Source of the DNA: Diphasiastrum complanatum
Taxonomy: Eukaryota; Streptophyta; Lycopodiopsida; Lycopodiales; Lycopodiaceae
Assembly: GCA_029204225.1 (NCBI GenBank)
Contig: CM055103.1
Span: 44,220,604 to 44,284,603, forward strand
DNA: 64,000 nucleotides
Direction: 5' to 3'
A program made the translations under genes and the position numbers. Of the stretch, positions 33,179 through 43,984 are shown piece by piece (within the stretch, counting starts at the first letter, position 1; each line of letters starts with the position of its first letter). The notes under the pieces were generated by a model. It searched no databases. It saw nothing but the letters and a program-made list of their open reading frames with translations, and was not told where the DNA came from.

Positions 33179-34700
33179 ATGAATCTGAGATCTGGACGAT
33201 CAGTAGCAAGGAGGACAGCAAATCAAGCACCACACCTTCCCAGAATAGCAACTGTGCAACAAGAGATAGAACCAGTTAGCGCCAATTGATCCAATGGGCC
33301 AACCCGTATCTGTCGCTCCCTCGGATGGAGATACCAAAATACAACGGATCATCAGATCCCATCCACTTCCTCCAGATCTACGAGCAAGTTTGCGAAATCT
33401 ATGGCAAATGGACACTTGCAGAAAAGTTGATGTTGTTCCCCATGTCCTTATTAGTGGTAGATTGGTTTTTCAACCTATCAAAGGAAGAGAATTCCACCTG
33501 GGAAGCAGTTAAAGTAGCTCTCATCACGCGCTTTAAACCAAGGAAGTTCCTAGAAGACCCGTTTCTCCTGTCCATCAAGGTGAAGATGGGAAAAAGAGAA
33601 AGGGTCAGGGACTATATTGAACGGGTCAAACATCTATGATCCGAGTGCAGTGCAACCCTAACTCCCGATCATGCGGTGATCATGTAGTTTCTAGCAGGAC
33701 TACCACGGAGCATAAGAAGAGAACTGAAATGACAGGAGCAGTACACTACTTTGTAAGAAGCTATGGAGGATGTCATCCGGAAAGAGAATGAGGAATCAGA
33801 CGACGAATATTCATCCACCCATACTCCTACTCCCTTGATAGCATAATCATCATCAAATGCTTTCGCTCTATCCATAGAACTGCTATTGGATCAAATGACA
33901 AAATTACACAAACAGCAAATGGAGCAACTTACGGCGTACTTTGATCAGAAACTGAAATCCTTACAAGGAGCTGTAGCTGCAACGCCGCATCTACCGGAAC
34001 CAAACCAGCTACAATATCTCCGACGTGAGAATGTATGGTGTTTAGTATGCACACAAAACCATATATAAACGAGTGTCCATATCTGAGACTGACACATAGA
34101 TTTTGCCATCTGTGCAATGCAACATCGCATGATACGACATTTTGCCCGTTTAACCCCCAGATTGTTTAGCGGAAGAGAAGTCCTTATCAGACTTCTTATC
34201 CATATCATCAAGGGGCACCAAATCGGCACGAAGGTATGGCGCACGAATCAGCAACAGCGTATGGCCTTACCTACACCACCGGGGCCAGCCAATGAACAAA
34301 TGGCCCATGTGAACTTGACAACAACAGAACTAGAGATGCCAGTACCACTCAACATGAGCAGTAGCAATGGCATGGACCGGATGAACCATTTATGGATCCT
34401 GCCATAAATGAATATATTGCGGCCTATGCAGCACCAACTCAGCATCAAGGCGAAAGAAATCACGGCTGCTACGAATGTGGCAAAGGACACAGAATTGTAG
34501 AATGTCCTTACAAAGGACAATATACATCCTTCTGCCAAGAAGGTCATTATGGACACTGCTACAAGAATTGTCCATTCAGACCCGAAACTAGTGCACCACT
34601 AAATTTCATTGCAATACCATTGACAGCAATTTCAGCGGGGATGCCAATGGAAGGGCAACATTTCCATGCCCCTGTGTTAGCCATTACGTGAGCACAGAAG
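33179..34700 (+). pseudogene. Gypsy family T1 gag with several zinc knuckles
   Basis: Start chosen at ATG 33179 (MNLRSGRSVARR). After a frameshift at about 33288 come MEIPKYNGSSDPIHFLQIYE, FFNLSKEENSTWEAVKVALI and FLAGLPRSIRRELK, the Gag core. Glutamine-rich coil DQMTKLHKQQMEQL follows at about 33890. Knuckle-like CLVCTQNH, CHLCNATSHDTTFC, CYECGKGHRIVEC and GHYGHCYKNCP are spread over 34040-34580. The first and third have CX2CX3H spacing, one residue short of the canonical knuckle. Stops include TGA/TAG/TAA within 33637-33760. It is non-functional. Confidence 0.8.
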
Positions 34701-35417
34701 AGGAAGGAAGTGGCTCCCTCACCACCGCCATTGGTCACCGATGACCAACCCTCAACTTCAGCGCCATATCCGAATGTGAGGGAAGAAAGAAGATAGTACC
34801 AGAAGATATGACACTGGGTACAAAGAGCACAAGCGGAGGAAAAAGAGCAAGAAAAGGACAACCCTACAAAACCTCCAGCTGATGGCGAACGAGAACCACA
34901 AACGAGCTCACCATTGTCACATTTGGGATGAATATGATCAGCATAGCATGGCTGTCAGCGACCTTTGAGTAGAATCTTGAAAATGGTCAAATTGTTCAAA
35001 CTTTTTGTAAATAGATTGGACTTCCATGTGAATGAGTTATGAATCACACATGTCAAAATACCATTCACACGTGTGGATAAGCTTCTAGAAGATAAGATAG
35101 GAAGATTGCACTAGATCCTATTTTATAGGAAATATTCCTATAAATGTGGAAGACTAGCTTTTTTGTTTTCTAGCCAAAGAGAATAGTCAACTTTGGGAAA
35201 TGAGCACATATGGCTCCCATTGGTGGATCTGGATGACTAGACACTCTTCACACGTGTGAAGGCCTGCTGGACAATACACAGCTCATGGATGTACTTGATC
35301 TATAAAGAGATCAACCAAATCAATAACAAGTTGATGTGACATTGGCAAATTCTAGTTTTTTTTTCCATATTTGTCTTGAGTTTTGATGAATGAAATGCAT
35401 TTGTAAGTTAATGTACT
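34701..35417. other. Non-coding junction with three CACGTG palindromes
   Basis: Decayed T1 linker to about 34960, then AT-rich DNA. Palindromic TTCACACGTGTGAA-type sites occur near 35049, 35247 and 35453, about 200 bases apart. Each contains a G-box core CACGTG. No gene. Confidence 0.5.
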
Positions 35418-35760
35418 TTACTCTCTATAAACAGGCCGTATAGGTACTGTCCTCCACACGTGTGAGGCCGCCCATCCATGTATTTGATCATTTGATCCAT
35501 TGCTCTTGCTTAAATCATAGTGTAAAGCATCTAGTACTATAACTATTGGCGATACCCATTCAGTGTGCTCAATTTCATAAATGAAATCTGCATCTAACAG
35601 CTTCTGCAATTCTTGCTTGATCAGCTCCGTGTAGTTCGGGTGGCAACGGTAGTATCGATTCACCTTAGGGACTGCTCCATCCACCAAGGGTATGGTGTGT
35701 TGGACTACTGTTGGTGGAATGCCCTTCAGATCACTGTAATTCCAAGCAAATGGGAATCTG
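35418..35760 (-). pseudogene. Gypsy pre-RT/RT N-terminal fragment, out of order
   Basis: Minus-strand FPFAWNYSDLKGIPPTVVQH, then AVPKVNRYYRCHPNYTELIK and QELQKLLDADFIYEIEHTEW (SPIVIV). This is the segment that normally precedes the RT palm, yet here it lies downstream of an RNase H on the same strand. The junction near 35755 is therefore a rearrangement or a second element's fragment. Confidence 0.8.
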
Positions 35761-36319
35761 ATTCATATTTTTCTCTCAGTGAAAGATATAGATTTGTAGA
35801 AATCTGGGTGAATGACAACTCGTTTAGTTCACCGATCCAACTAAGTGCATTTGCAACGTGATTAGAGCTTCCTCTTATGTAACAGATTTCATGATCAAAT
35901 TCTTGCATCAATTCAACCCATCGAGCTTTTCTCCCTCGAAGATCATGTTGATTACAAAAATACTTAAGAGGCTGGGGATCCGTATACACTAGAAACTTAC
36001 TACCATACAAGTAGTGTCTCCAGGTTTTAAGTGCATGGATTACAGCAAACAATTCCTTTTCCTGGATAGTATAACGCAACTGAGGACCAGTGAATTTTTT
36101 GCTCTCAAACGCTAGTAGCCTGTCCATTTGTAATAGAACCGTTCCAACTGCAACATCACTTGCATCCATTCTCACGACGTAAGGTAAATCTGGATTTTCA
36201 ATTTGTAACACGGGAGCTGAAACAATCATTGTTTTAAGTTTCTCAAAACATTGATTCAATTCCTCGTTCCAAACAACAGGTGGACTAGATTGATTCCTCT
36301 GTTTTCTTTTTAATAACAA
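35761..36319 (-). pseudogene. Gypsy family M RNase H
   Basis: VVWNEELNQCFEKLKTMIVS, then YVVRMDASDVAVGTVLLQMD, FTGPQLRYTIQEKELFAVIH and LKTWRHYLYGSKFLVYTDPQ. The catalytic Asp of MDAS, the Glu of QEKE and the Asp of YTD are present. The frame is open over about 190 codons. A frameshift at about 36310 separates it from RT. Confidence 0.9.
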
Positions 36320-36959
36320 TTCCTTTTGTCAGATTATTAAGCGGTGCTGCTAACTTAGCATAATCCTCAATAAATCTCTTAAAGAAAAGTGTAAAACCTA
36401 AAGAAGACTTTACTTGTCTCACAGTTCCCGGAATTGGCCACTCAATGACAATTTTGATTTTATCCTCATCAATTTTGATCTCATTTACTGTGATCTTATG
36501 ATCGAGATAAAGCAACTCTTGCTTATTTAGCCTAGAGTAACTCCCGATGGAGTTTCATCAAGACGATTTTTAAGTGTTCTATGTGTTCCACCAAGGATTT
36601 ACTGTAAATGAGAATGTCGTCTAAGAATACAACCACAAGCTTCCCCAAATATGGATGAAATAAATCATTCATCATTTGCTGGAACGTTGCTGGAGCATTC
36701 GTTAATCCAAATGGCAACACTAGAAATTCATAATGACCAAATCTAGAACAAAATCCTGTCTTTTGGACATCTTCCGACTTAATTCTTATTTGATGGTACC
36801 CTGTCCTGAGATCTATCTTGGTGAAAGACCGTGCTCCACTCAAGCAATCTACAAGATCATCCATCTTGGGTAATGGATATTTATTCTTTATAGTCACTTT
36901 ATTAAGCCCCTTGTAATTCACACACATCTGGAAACCTCTACCTTTCTTCGCTTGCATTA
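36320..36959 (-). pseudogene. Gypsy family M reverse transcriptase
   Basis: [20 protein letters not shown], then [15 protein letters not shown] (first catalytic Asp), [20 protein letters not shown] and [14 protein letters not shown] (catalytic pair). A stop after LHRELL precedes YLDHKITVNEIKIDEDKIKI. The palm is intact. The N-terminal fingers continue across the foldback insertion at 38797. Confidence 0.9.
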
Positions 36960-37489
36960 GGGCCCTTTTTGGACTCAAAAAGGGCCTCTTCCTTGCCTAA
37001 ACAGGTTTGTTAATCATAATTAGTTTAGTGTTAATCAATCCTACGTGGCACTTTTACCTTGGGTTACCACATAGGGTGAGCAAGAGTTAAGGGCTAAATA
37101 TAGGTCCCATCATCCATAGACTTTTGTAGGTACTTTGTAAGGCAAGACTAGCATATCCATTGTTTTGGTTCCAATAGGACAACAGCTAGGGCTCTAGGTG
37201 GGACATAGACTTGCAGGCCTCATTTAATGCCCAAGTACATTTCAAATTTGAAAATTGCTTATGAATTTTAATCAACCCACTTTTGTGTCCCCCTTCACAT
37301 TCAAACTAAGACTACCTCACTTTCATTAGTCTTTCACATACCAAATAATTTATTTTTTTCAGATGGATATTATTTTTTTCAAAATTGGCCTTCAGGTTAT
37401 ATTTTCATTTCACCATGGATTTAGTTTGTTTGACCTCACAACCTCAAAAAAGGTGTTTATAAGTCAATTTGTTTTTATTAGTTTGCAAA

Positions 37490-37830
37490 CAGAAATATAT
37501 CCCGGAAGCCAGTTTTTCGTTTTTTTTGGCCCGAAATCGTGATTTTTGGCCATTTCACTTCATCAGAAGGCTAAAAATTGCGTTTCGAACCAAATTGTTT
37601 TTTTTTCAAAATCACGGTAAGGTGCGATTTTGGGCCGTTTGACTGTGATTTTGGGCCATTTGACTTGGTCAAACGGCCCAGAATCGTGCCTTACCGTGAT
37701 TTTGAATTTTTTTTTTTTTTGTCCAAAAGGCAATTTTTGGCCTTCTGATGAAGTGAAACGGCCAAAAATCGAGATTTTGGGCCAAAAAAAAATGAAAAAT
37801 TGGCTTCCGAGATATATTTCTGTTTGCAAA
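37490..37830. repeat. Inner hairpin 1 of the foldback element
   Basis: Arms gccagtttttcg.../...gaaaaattggc and ccgaaatcg.../cgagattttgggcc meet at a centre near 37668 (gccatttgacttggtcaaac). The arms are imperfect, about 165 bases each. Confidence 0.8.
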
Positions 37831-37904
37831 CTAATAAAAACAAATTGACTTATACACCTTTTTAGAGGTTCTGAGGTCAAACAGACTAAATCCATAGCGA
37901 AACA

Positions 37905-38225
37905 AAAATGTATCTCTCGGAGGCCAGTTTTTCATTTTTTTTGGCCCGAAATCGCGATTTTTGGCCGTTTCAATTCATCAGAAAGCCAAAAATTGCGTTT
38001 CGGACCAAATTTTTTTTTTTCAAAATCACGGTAAGGTGCAATTTTGGGCCGTTTGACTTGGTCAAATGGCCCAAAATCACACCTTACCGTGATTTTGAAT
38101 TTTTTTTTTTTTTTTGGTTCAAAACGCAATTTTTGGCCTTCTAATGAAGCAAAACGGCCAAAAATCGCGATTCGGGCCAAAAAAAGAAAATGAAAAACTG
38201 GCCTCTAGGATATATTTCTGCTTGT
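37905..38225. repeat. Inner hairpin 2 of the foldback element
   Basis: Same design as hairpin 1 and homologous to it, centred near 38062 on gccgtttgacttggtcaaat. Tandem duplication of one ~410-bp palindromic module would produce both. Confidence 0.8.
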
Positions 38226-38796
38226 AAACTAATAAAAACAAATTGACTTATAAACACTTTTTTTGAGGTTCTGAGGTCAAACAGACTAAATCCATTGCGA
38301 AATGAAAATGTATTCCAAAGGTCAATTTTGAAAAAAAAAATGATATCCATCTGAAAAAAATAAATTATTTGGTATGTGAAAGACTAATGAAAGTGAGGTA
38401 GTCTTAGTTTGAATGTGAAGGGAGACACAAAAGTGGGTTGATTAAAATTCATAAGCAAGTTTCAAATTTGAAATGTACTTGGGCATTAAATGAGGCTTGC
38501 AAGTCTATGTCTCACCTAGAGCACTAGCTGTTGTCCTATTGTTGGCTACTAGGTACTGTGTGTAGCTATTGTTGGTTACTATGTACTTTCAAGTGTATCC
38601 ATGTAAGATTAATGTAGGGTTAATGCTAGAGGTGTACTTTGTGGGCCCACACTTGATTTAATCTACACCATTGAATCTGCCATGTCATATGGACCATTCC
38701 TGCTCAATTGTCACACTTTTATTGGTACACGTGTCGTCATTAACGCTAATCCAGATTAGTGAAGAGGCCCTTTTTGATTCAAAAAAGGCCCTAATG

Positions 38797-39142
38797 AAGA
38801 AGAACAGGAGCGCCCCATTGTGATTTTTTTTTGTATATGTCCCATCCTCAAATAGTTCTCTATTTGATTTGAAATCTCTGTCTCCTCTTCCTAAGAGAAC
38901 CTATAAACCTATTTGATTTGAAATCTCTGTCTCCTTTTCAACTGGAGGTTCGCATAAACCTCCAGTTGAAAACCGAAATTGAGCGAAGACATCAATTTGA
39001 CTTGATTCAACAGACCCTCCATTTGCTGATCTCTCATCAGATTACGATTATTCATATCATTAAGCATCGTACTCAACTGTTGACAAATCACCATATAAGA
39101 TGGCGCACCTGGATTCGCAGCTTGATTTGAAGTTTCTTTGGC
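38797..39142 (-). pseudogene. Gypsy family M gag N-terminus joined to RT fingers
   Basis: Gag opens MAKETSNQAANPGAPSYMVI at 39142 and continues LSTMLNDMNNRNLMRDQQME. It then decays through a repeat-rich stretch. By 38830 the frame reads WGALLFF, the conserved RT finger segment that continues at 36959. Most of gag and protease is therefore deleted. Confidence 0.7.
38860..38972. repeat. 27-bp direct repeat and 16-bp-stem hairpin
   Basis: ctatttgatttgaaatctct starts at 38860 and again at 38909. A perfect hairpin follows: TTTTCAACTGGAGGTT, loop CGCATA, then its exact complement (38935-38972). Confidence 0.9.
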
Positions 39143-40400
39143 CATCTCGATATATCTATCCTGGAAATTACTAAATTTAGTTAATATCAAATTAACTCAT
39201 AGTGAAGTACAGTTGACCAAAACCGACTGAAATTGTCTCCAGCATGGTCAAATCACTATTTTTAGTCAATTTCATAAATATTACAAGAAAGTGAAAAAAA
39301 AAACTAAAAAATTTGAGTTTTCAACTTTTTAATTAATTTTTTTTATATAAAATTTTTACGTTTTCAAAAAATTCGTAAAAAACCACTGTTTGTTATTAAA
39401 CAATCGAAATCAAAAATTCGATTCACTGTTTGATTCTTAATTTTACTACTTCAATGTCCAACAGGCATGCAAGACATGCGACATTAAACTGATTTCTTAC
39501 AATTACAAAATTTTTATGTAAAATCGAGTTCTACAGAAATTGTCAGCTATAAAATCCAGTTTTGTATCTAACAATCAGAGTACATGCGTATGACCATTCA
39601 AAACAGATCTAAACTACTAATGCATGTCAGAATCACTCTGAGAATTCACATACAGACATTCCATGCAAGTACTGTACCTCAAAATAGAAAATTGTCATGC
39701 ATGCAATTAGAACAATTGGAAATTTTACCAATTTTGCTCACAAAATTGCAAAACTTCAGATGATCGTATCTTTGGCTACAGGACACCAAATTGGGTGCTG
39801 TAAAGCTTAGTATAGAGGGAGACCTAGTGAACAAGACACTTGCCATGTCAGCCTGCCACCTAGGATTCACACATGCGAGTTCAGAATAGCCAATTAAACT
39901 GTAGGAGGGTGCACTTTTTCAAGGCCAATCATCTCAAAAACTTGCAAACACTCAACTAAGCCTAAAAGTGATGATCCAAATAGTATAACCAACCAATTGA
40001 TCTAAACTTGCTGGATTTTAAATTCTATTCTCCATTTTGTGCCAAAATCATGGAAAACAAGCCAAATTTGGCCACAAAGAGCCTAGAATCCAAATACATG
40101 GGAAGATCCAACATGCAAACTGAATTTCAACTATTCCAAAGTGAATTAACTTGCTGGAAATTTCAGATCCTTAACTAGTTTTGAGCTACACATGCTAAAA
40201 CTCCAAAAAAGACACCAAAATTGATTTCCTAGCAAAATTCTCCATAAACCACAATGAATTTGAGAGAGATATGGAACATGCAAATTGAAGTTGGGAAGAT
40301 CCACCAACTTGCAACCTTGCTCCTCTCCTTGGATGAGAATACTAGTTGAATACCACCAAGCTCCAATGAAAAGCACCACCTCTCCAAACTTGTAAGCCTT
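39143..40400 (-). other. Gypsy family M leader
   Basis: 1.26 kb of AT-rich untranslated DNA between primer site and gag start. The small open frames at 39679-40510 carry no recognisable domain. Confidence 0.6.
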
Positions 40401-40412
40401 GCTCTAATACCA
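40401..40412 (-). other. Decayed primer-binding site
   Basis: On the minus strand TGGTATTAGAGC, one C-to-T change from the initiator tRNA-Met site, one base beyond the LTR end. Confidence 0.75.
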
Positions 40413-40413
40413 C

Positions 40414-40859
40414 TATAAGGGAAGCTCCTTAGATCCTGCTTACAAATCCTAAGCACAAAGGATAACACACTATGGAGAAACCACCCAACCAAGTAGAAGC
40501 ATCCAATCAATCTCTAGAAGCCTCACCCCCAATCCAAGGAACAAGAAGCATGAATGTAGAGTGAGAGTCTGGCAATGAATCAAGAACCATGATCAGGAGT
40601 AGGGCAAGTCTGGACCCATTATATAGAGCCAAAAGCATCCTGGGCACATAGCCATGCATAGCCCTAAGTTTCCTATACATAGATTCACCTAGAATAGAGT
40701 CCTAAGCACGGACCAATTATTCATAGAATTGCTATTCATAACTCTACACATGCATACACTGTCTCATACCTTGTCTAAACTCCATTTAGTGTGTTTTGGG
40801 CCTCACAAGGATATTAGTTACTTTCGGGTCACGTCCAGTATGACGTGGCATAACTAACA
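40414..40859 (-). repeat. 5' LTR of Gypsy family M
   Basis: On the minus strand it begins TGTTAGTTATGCC and ends TTATA, probably a decayed CA. A TATA-like CTCTATATAATGGG lies near 40617. No 3' partner was found. The element ends in rearranged sequence at 35418. Confidence 0.7.
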
Positions 40860-41198
40860 GCTTGTTTCACTCGAGTACTGTAATGTCATTGTCGTCAGTT
40901 AGGTTATGGAGCCAATGCTGGGAGATATGCTACCTTATTTTCATTGATGTGCTAAAAAATCACTACAATAGCAACTAAAATATAACTCTAAAGAATGCTC
41001 AAGAGATTTCAAGCTTGAAAGCTTGCGGCGGGTGTAGGGTCGAAGATCTTGCGTAGTATAGCCCTCCCGCCTGTCAACAAGGATAGAAACCGTGCACTCA
41101 AAGTTGTCTCTAAGTAATTGAGGATAAGTCTGATAATAAGCAGCTATGCTGATAAGCAATTGATGATCTAATTTCTTAGTATAAATAGTTGTTCATAT
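40860..41198 (-). repeat. Gypsy T1 LTR-end fragment and flank
   Basis: Minus-strand ATCCTTGTTGACAGGC...AAGATCTTCGACCCTACA (about 41033-41095) matches the 3' end of the T1 LTR at 31825-31884. The following bases do not continue into the T1 primer site. The rest of this interval is unassigned. Confidence 0.6.
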
Positions 41199-41827
41199 TC
41201 ATACAATTTTCAAGTCACCAAGTATTGCAAGTGAGCTATCCAAGACTAGGAGTATACTGTATCCTATGTACTGGTCATGGACATAACATGGATCCTCCTT
41301 GGTCCTACAGTCAAGTGTTATATTGACATAGCATGTGCATCCAAAAGTTTTAAGAAAGTTGATACTCGGCCTCCTCTTGAATAGCATCTCAAAAGGTGTC
41401 CTTCCATCCAAAATAGCACTCGACCACCTATTGCACAAGAAATTAGCACACAACAAAGCTTGATCCCAAATTGGCTTATCAAGGTTAGCACTTAACCTCA
41501 TGGCTTTGGCACTTTCACATAAAGTCCTATTCTTCCTCTCGGCCACTCCATTTTGTTGTGGAGTCCTTGGTGTTGTATACTCCCTTTGTTGTGGGGTCCC
41601 ATGCTCATCACAAAAGGCCTTGAACTTGGTAGATATGTACTCTCCACTATTGTCACTCTTTAAGCACTTGATCCTTTTGGAAAATTGGTTGACTCACACT
41701 AAGTAAATTCTTGGTACTGAAAGGTATGAACAAAACATCCTTCAAATGAACATTCCTATTTGTAGAGAGAGAAATAGGAATTGTGCCAATTCCTTGATTG
41801 CACACTCACCATCATTGGTCGTGTAGA
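41199..41827 (-). pseudogene. Copia family A protease tail and integrase, left of chromovirus
   Basis: The minus-strand sequence continues exactly from the protease fragment at 53997-54165 once the chromovirus and one target copy are removed. NDGECAIK, then STKNLLSVSQ, is followed by a deletion into integrase: CLKSDNSGEYIS (Asp), QQNGVAERKNRTLCESAKAM (Glu), FLCNRWSSAILDGRTPFEML and FLKTFGCTCYV. Stops and frameshifts occur near 41640. It is the downstream half of the oldest element in this nest. Confidence 0.85.
41823..41827. repeat. Target-site duplication, left copy
   Basis: GTAGA, identical to 53992-53996. Both flank the chromovirus and interrupt one Copia protease frame. Confidence 0.92.
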
Positions 41828-42363
41828 TGTCATGTGCCAAATCCCAAGCAAATAGCAATAACAATGAAGTAAAGCTAGAAGCAAGAAAAGTACAAGACAA
41901 TCATGATAGCATACCAATAGAAAGCTAGAAACATGGAGATCTCAATGGAATCACATTAGCAATGAAAGAAAGAGTACAATCAATGGAAATGGAGCATTGA
42001 TTCATGTGGATAGGGCACATGAGACCTAGCAATGGAGATCCCTATGGCTCACATTCACAAGGAAGCTAGAAGCTCTCACTTGCAAATGAGCCAAAAGATT
42101 CACAAAATGATGTCTCTTGCCTAGTTATAGACAATGCTCTTACTTAACTAAACATAACTATCTTGAAGGATAGGTAACCCTTGTTAAGCATTATTTAGCC
42201 TACATTGGGCCCTTAGTGGCCTATTATCCTTATTAATTACTTTGAAGGGCCTAAAGAGGGAACCACCTTGTTCTTAAGGCTAATAGCTCCTTTTGGGCCT
42301 ACAAAGCTTAGAATGGATATTCTGATGCATTGATATGCATGGATGTACTAAAAGTACATGACA
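41828..42363 (-). repeat. Chromovirus 3' LTR
   Basis: 536 bp, collinear with 53464-53991. The minus-strand start TGTCATGTAC directly follows the polypurine tract. Confidence 0.93.
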
Positions 42364-42373
42364 CTCCCCTTAC
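42364..42373 (-). other. Polypurine tract of chromovirus
   Basis: Minus-strand GTAAGGGGAG abutting the LTR start. Confidence 0.8.
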
Positions 42374-42439
42374 TTAAACATTTTTGTCCTCAAAAATGAA
42401 AGGTATCTGTCTAGTAGCTCTAGGAACACATTTCAAATT

Positions 42440-42973
42440 GTATCGATGGAGAATGTTGTTTCCAACATCTTCATGGTAATAGCCATGGCCACTTTCGAAT
42501 GAAGGAGCTGTTGACCCAAGAATTGTCTTCATTGGGAAGATTCTTCCAATGAATTAGATATTCCTTGATTAACTTCCCATTTCACAATACCTTGTCCCAA
42601 TATCCAACGATTTTGGCTATTCCAAAACCATTATGATCCAACGGTGGTAGAGTAACAGTTGCAGATAAGTGTTCTCCCAAACTCCTCTTTAGAAGAGATA
42701 CATGGAATACATGATGCATACGGGTTGTTGATGGTAGATCCAGTTCGTAATTCAACTCCCCCAGCTTCTTCACAATTTTAAAGAGAATCTGGGAGCCAGC
42801 TTTTTGCTTTGAATTTTCTTCAGCTTAGTGTATCTATAAGGTTGTAATCTTAAATATACATAATTTCCTTCAACAAAATCACAAAAAGTTCATTTTTGGT
42901 CAGCATATTGCTTCATTCATATCTAAGCTGCTTAAATGTGCTCTCGATTGGCCCTTGTTGAGAATCGTGCATT
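42440..42973 (-). pseudogene. Chromovirus integrase C-terminus and chromodomain
   Basis: AMHDSQQGPIESTFKQLRYE, then GNYVYLRLQPYRYTKLKK in shifted frames, then KKLGELNYELDLPSTTRMHH and VFHVSLLKRSL, the GPF/Y-type tail. After a TGA comes EYLIHWKNLPNEDNSW (about 42510-42560), matching the chromodomain core YLVKWKGYPxxxxTW. Chromodomains guide integration to heterochromatin. Continuous with 43985 once the solo LTR is removed. Confidence 0.85.
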
Positions 42974-42978
42974 GCTCT

Positions 42979-43979
42979 GATATGACTGATGAGAATTGTG
43001 AGAAGAAAATTCACGAAACATTCACGACTCTCTTTCGAGATTCGGATGGAGTTCAGATGCATTTGCTAGGCACTGCCAGCTGAAACACTCCTACAATCCT
43101 CTAGAGAGTAGTCAGTTACTACTGATCTACGTCCATAAAATTAATATAGCATTCGACTTCATTTCAACCAAGGTGCGGATTTCAAAGGGAACAAGAAAAC
43201 TCATACATATGAAAAATAAACAGCATAAGCATTCGACATCCAAGATCAGATACAACCAAAAAAATAATCTATATTGATTTTCTCTGATTTCTTCAGGGCA
43301 CTAGATGCGAATCCATGCAGTGTGTTGGTGTGAGAGAAGCACGATTCTCTCACAAGTAGTAGTCTCGCTTCACTAGCAAACAATTGGATCTTCTGATCCT
43401 AGACAGAATCATCTTCTCACACGTAGGCGGAGCTTCTGTCCGCGTTCGTCTTGATTGCTTACTAGCATCAGACTTCTTTAGTGTCTCTTCTCTTAATTAC
43501 ACTTTGTGTATCTTGTTCTGATATGTGTCAAGTATTATCCAGTAAGTACGGTCTCTCTATGTAAACCTAAGGTTAGAGTGATTATACACCTAAAGCTAAT
43601 TAGGAAATTACAAGAGTGGCAAATTAGCCACGACCTAAGAAGTATCTACTAACGTCATGCCATCAGGTCAGATCTTTGTACTTCTGGGTACTTGCATGAT
43701 CTCTGGTGGTACTCCTTGGAGCGCGAGAACAGAACGGGTTTCATTTCCACCGTTGGTTTCGCTTACCTCGTCTGTCTTTCTCTCTTGCTGGACCGCAAAG
43801 GAATCTCGTTCGTGGATCCTTCGTGTTCACGAACCGTTCGTCTTCGTCTCCGTTGACTTTTGTGTTCGTGAAACTCTTCGTGTTTCTTGTCTCCAGATGT
43901 TCGAGTTCACAAACATCTTCGTCAATTGAAGGACTGAAAGCTAGCAAGGCTTTGTAATCAGAAACACTTTGTTTCTTCA
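42979..43979 (-). mobile_element. Copia solo LTR inserted in chromovirus integrase
   Basis: A 1.0-kb single LTR, homologous and inverted relative to 18730-19690, starting TGAAGAAACAAAGTG on the minus strand. Flanking GCTCT (42974-42978) and GCCCT (43980-43984) differ by one base and are a likely target duplication. Integrase coding is continuous across it (ILRA then AMHDS). No internal sequence remains, so LTR-LTR recombination removed the body. The CACGAA/TTCGTG word cluster lies at 43795-43925. The frames at 43657-43957 are not genes. Confidence 0.85.
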
Positions 43980-43984
43980 GCCCT

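Larger units (their letters stand above)
36960..38791. mobile_element. Foldback (long inverted repeat) DNA element inserted in Gypsy RT
   Basis: The ends are inverted repeats: GGGCCCTTTTTGGACTC... at the left and the complement of GGGCCTTTTTTGAATC... at the right. Extended arms match in inverted orientation over 37195-37480 and 38240-38510. The middle carries two further hairpins (37490-37830 and 37905-38225), each centred on GGCCGTTTGACTTGG or similar with its complement. Flanks are TTA (36957-36959) and TAA (38792-38794). GGGCC termini with TWA targets suggest a non-autonomous PIF/Harbinger derivative, but the two flanks are not identical. There is no transposase. Gypsy RT coding resumes in register on both sides. 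Confidence 0.8.

Noticed and set aside
35040-35470. G-box palindromes as a host promoter
   Set aside because: TTCACACGTGTGAA-like sites occur three times, but no gene, TATA box or transcript-like frame is associated.
37563-38180. Paired open frames rich in Phe/Lys on both strands
   Set aside because: They are translations of the foldback element's inverted repeats; the similarity between strands is a consequence of the palindrome.
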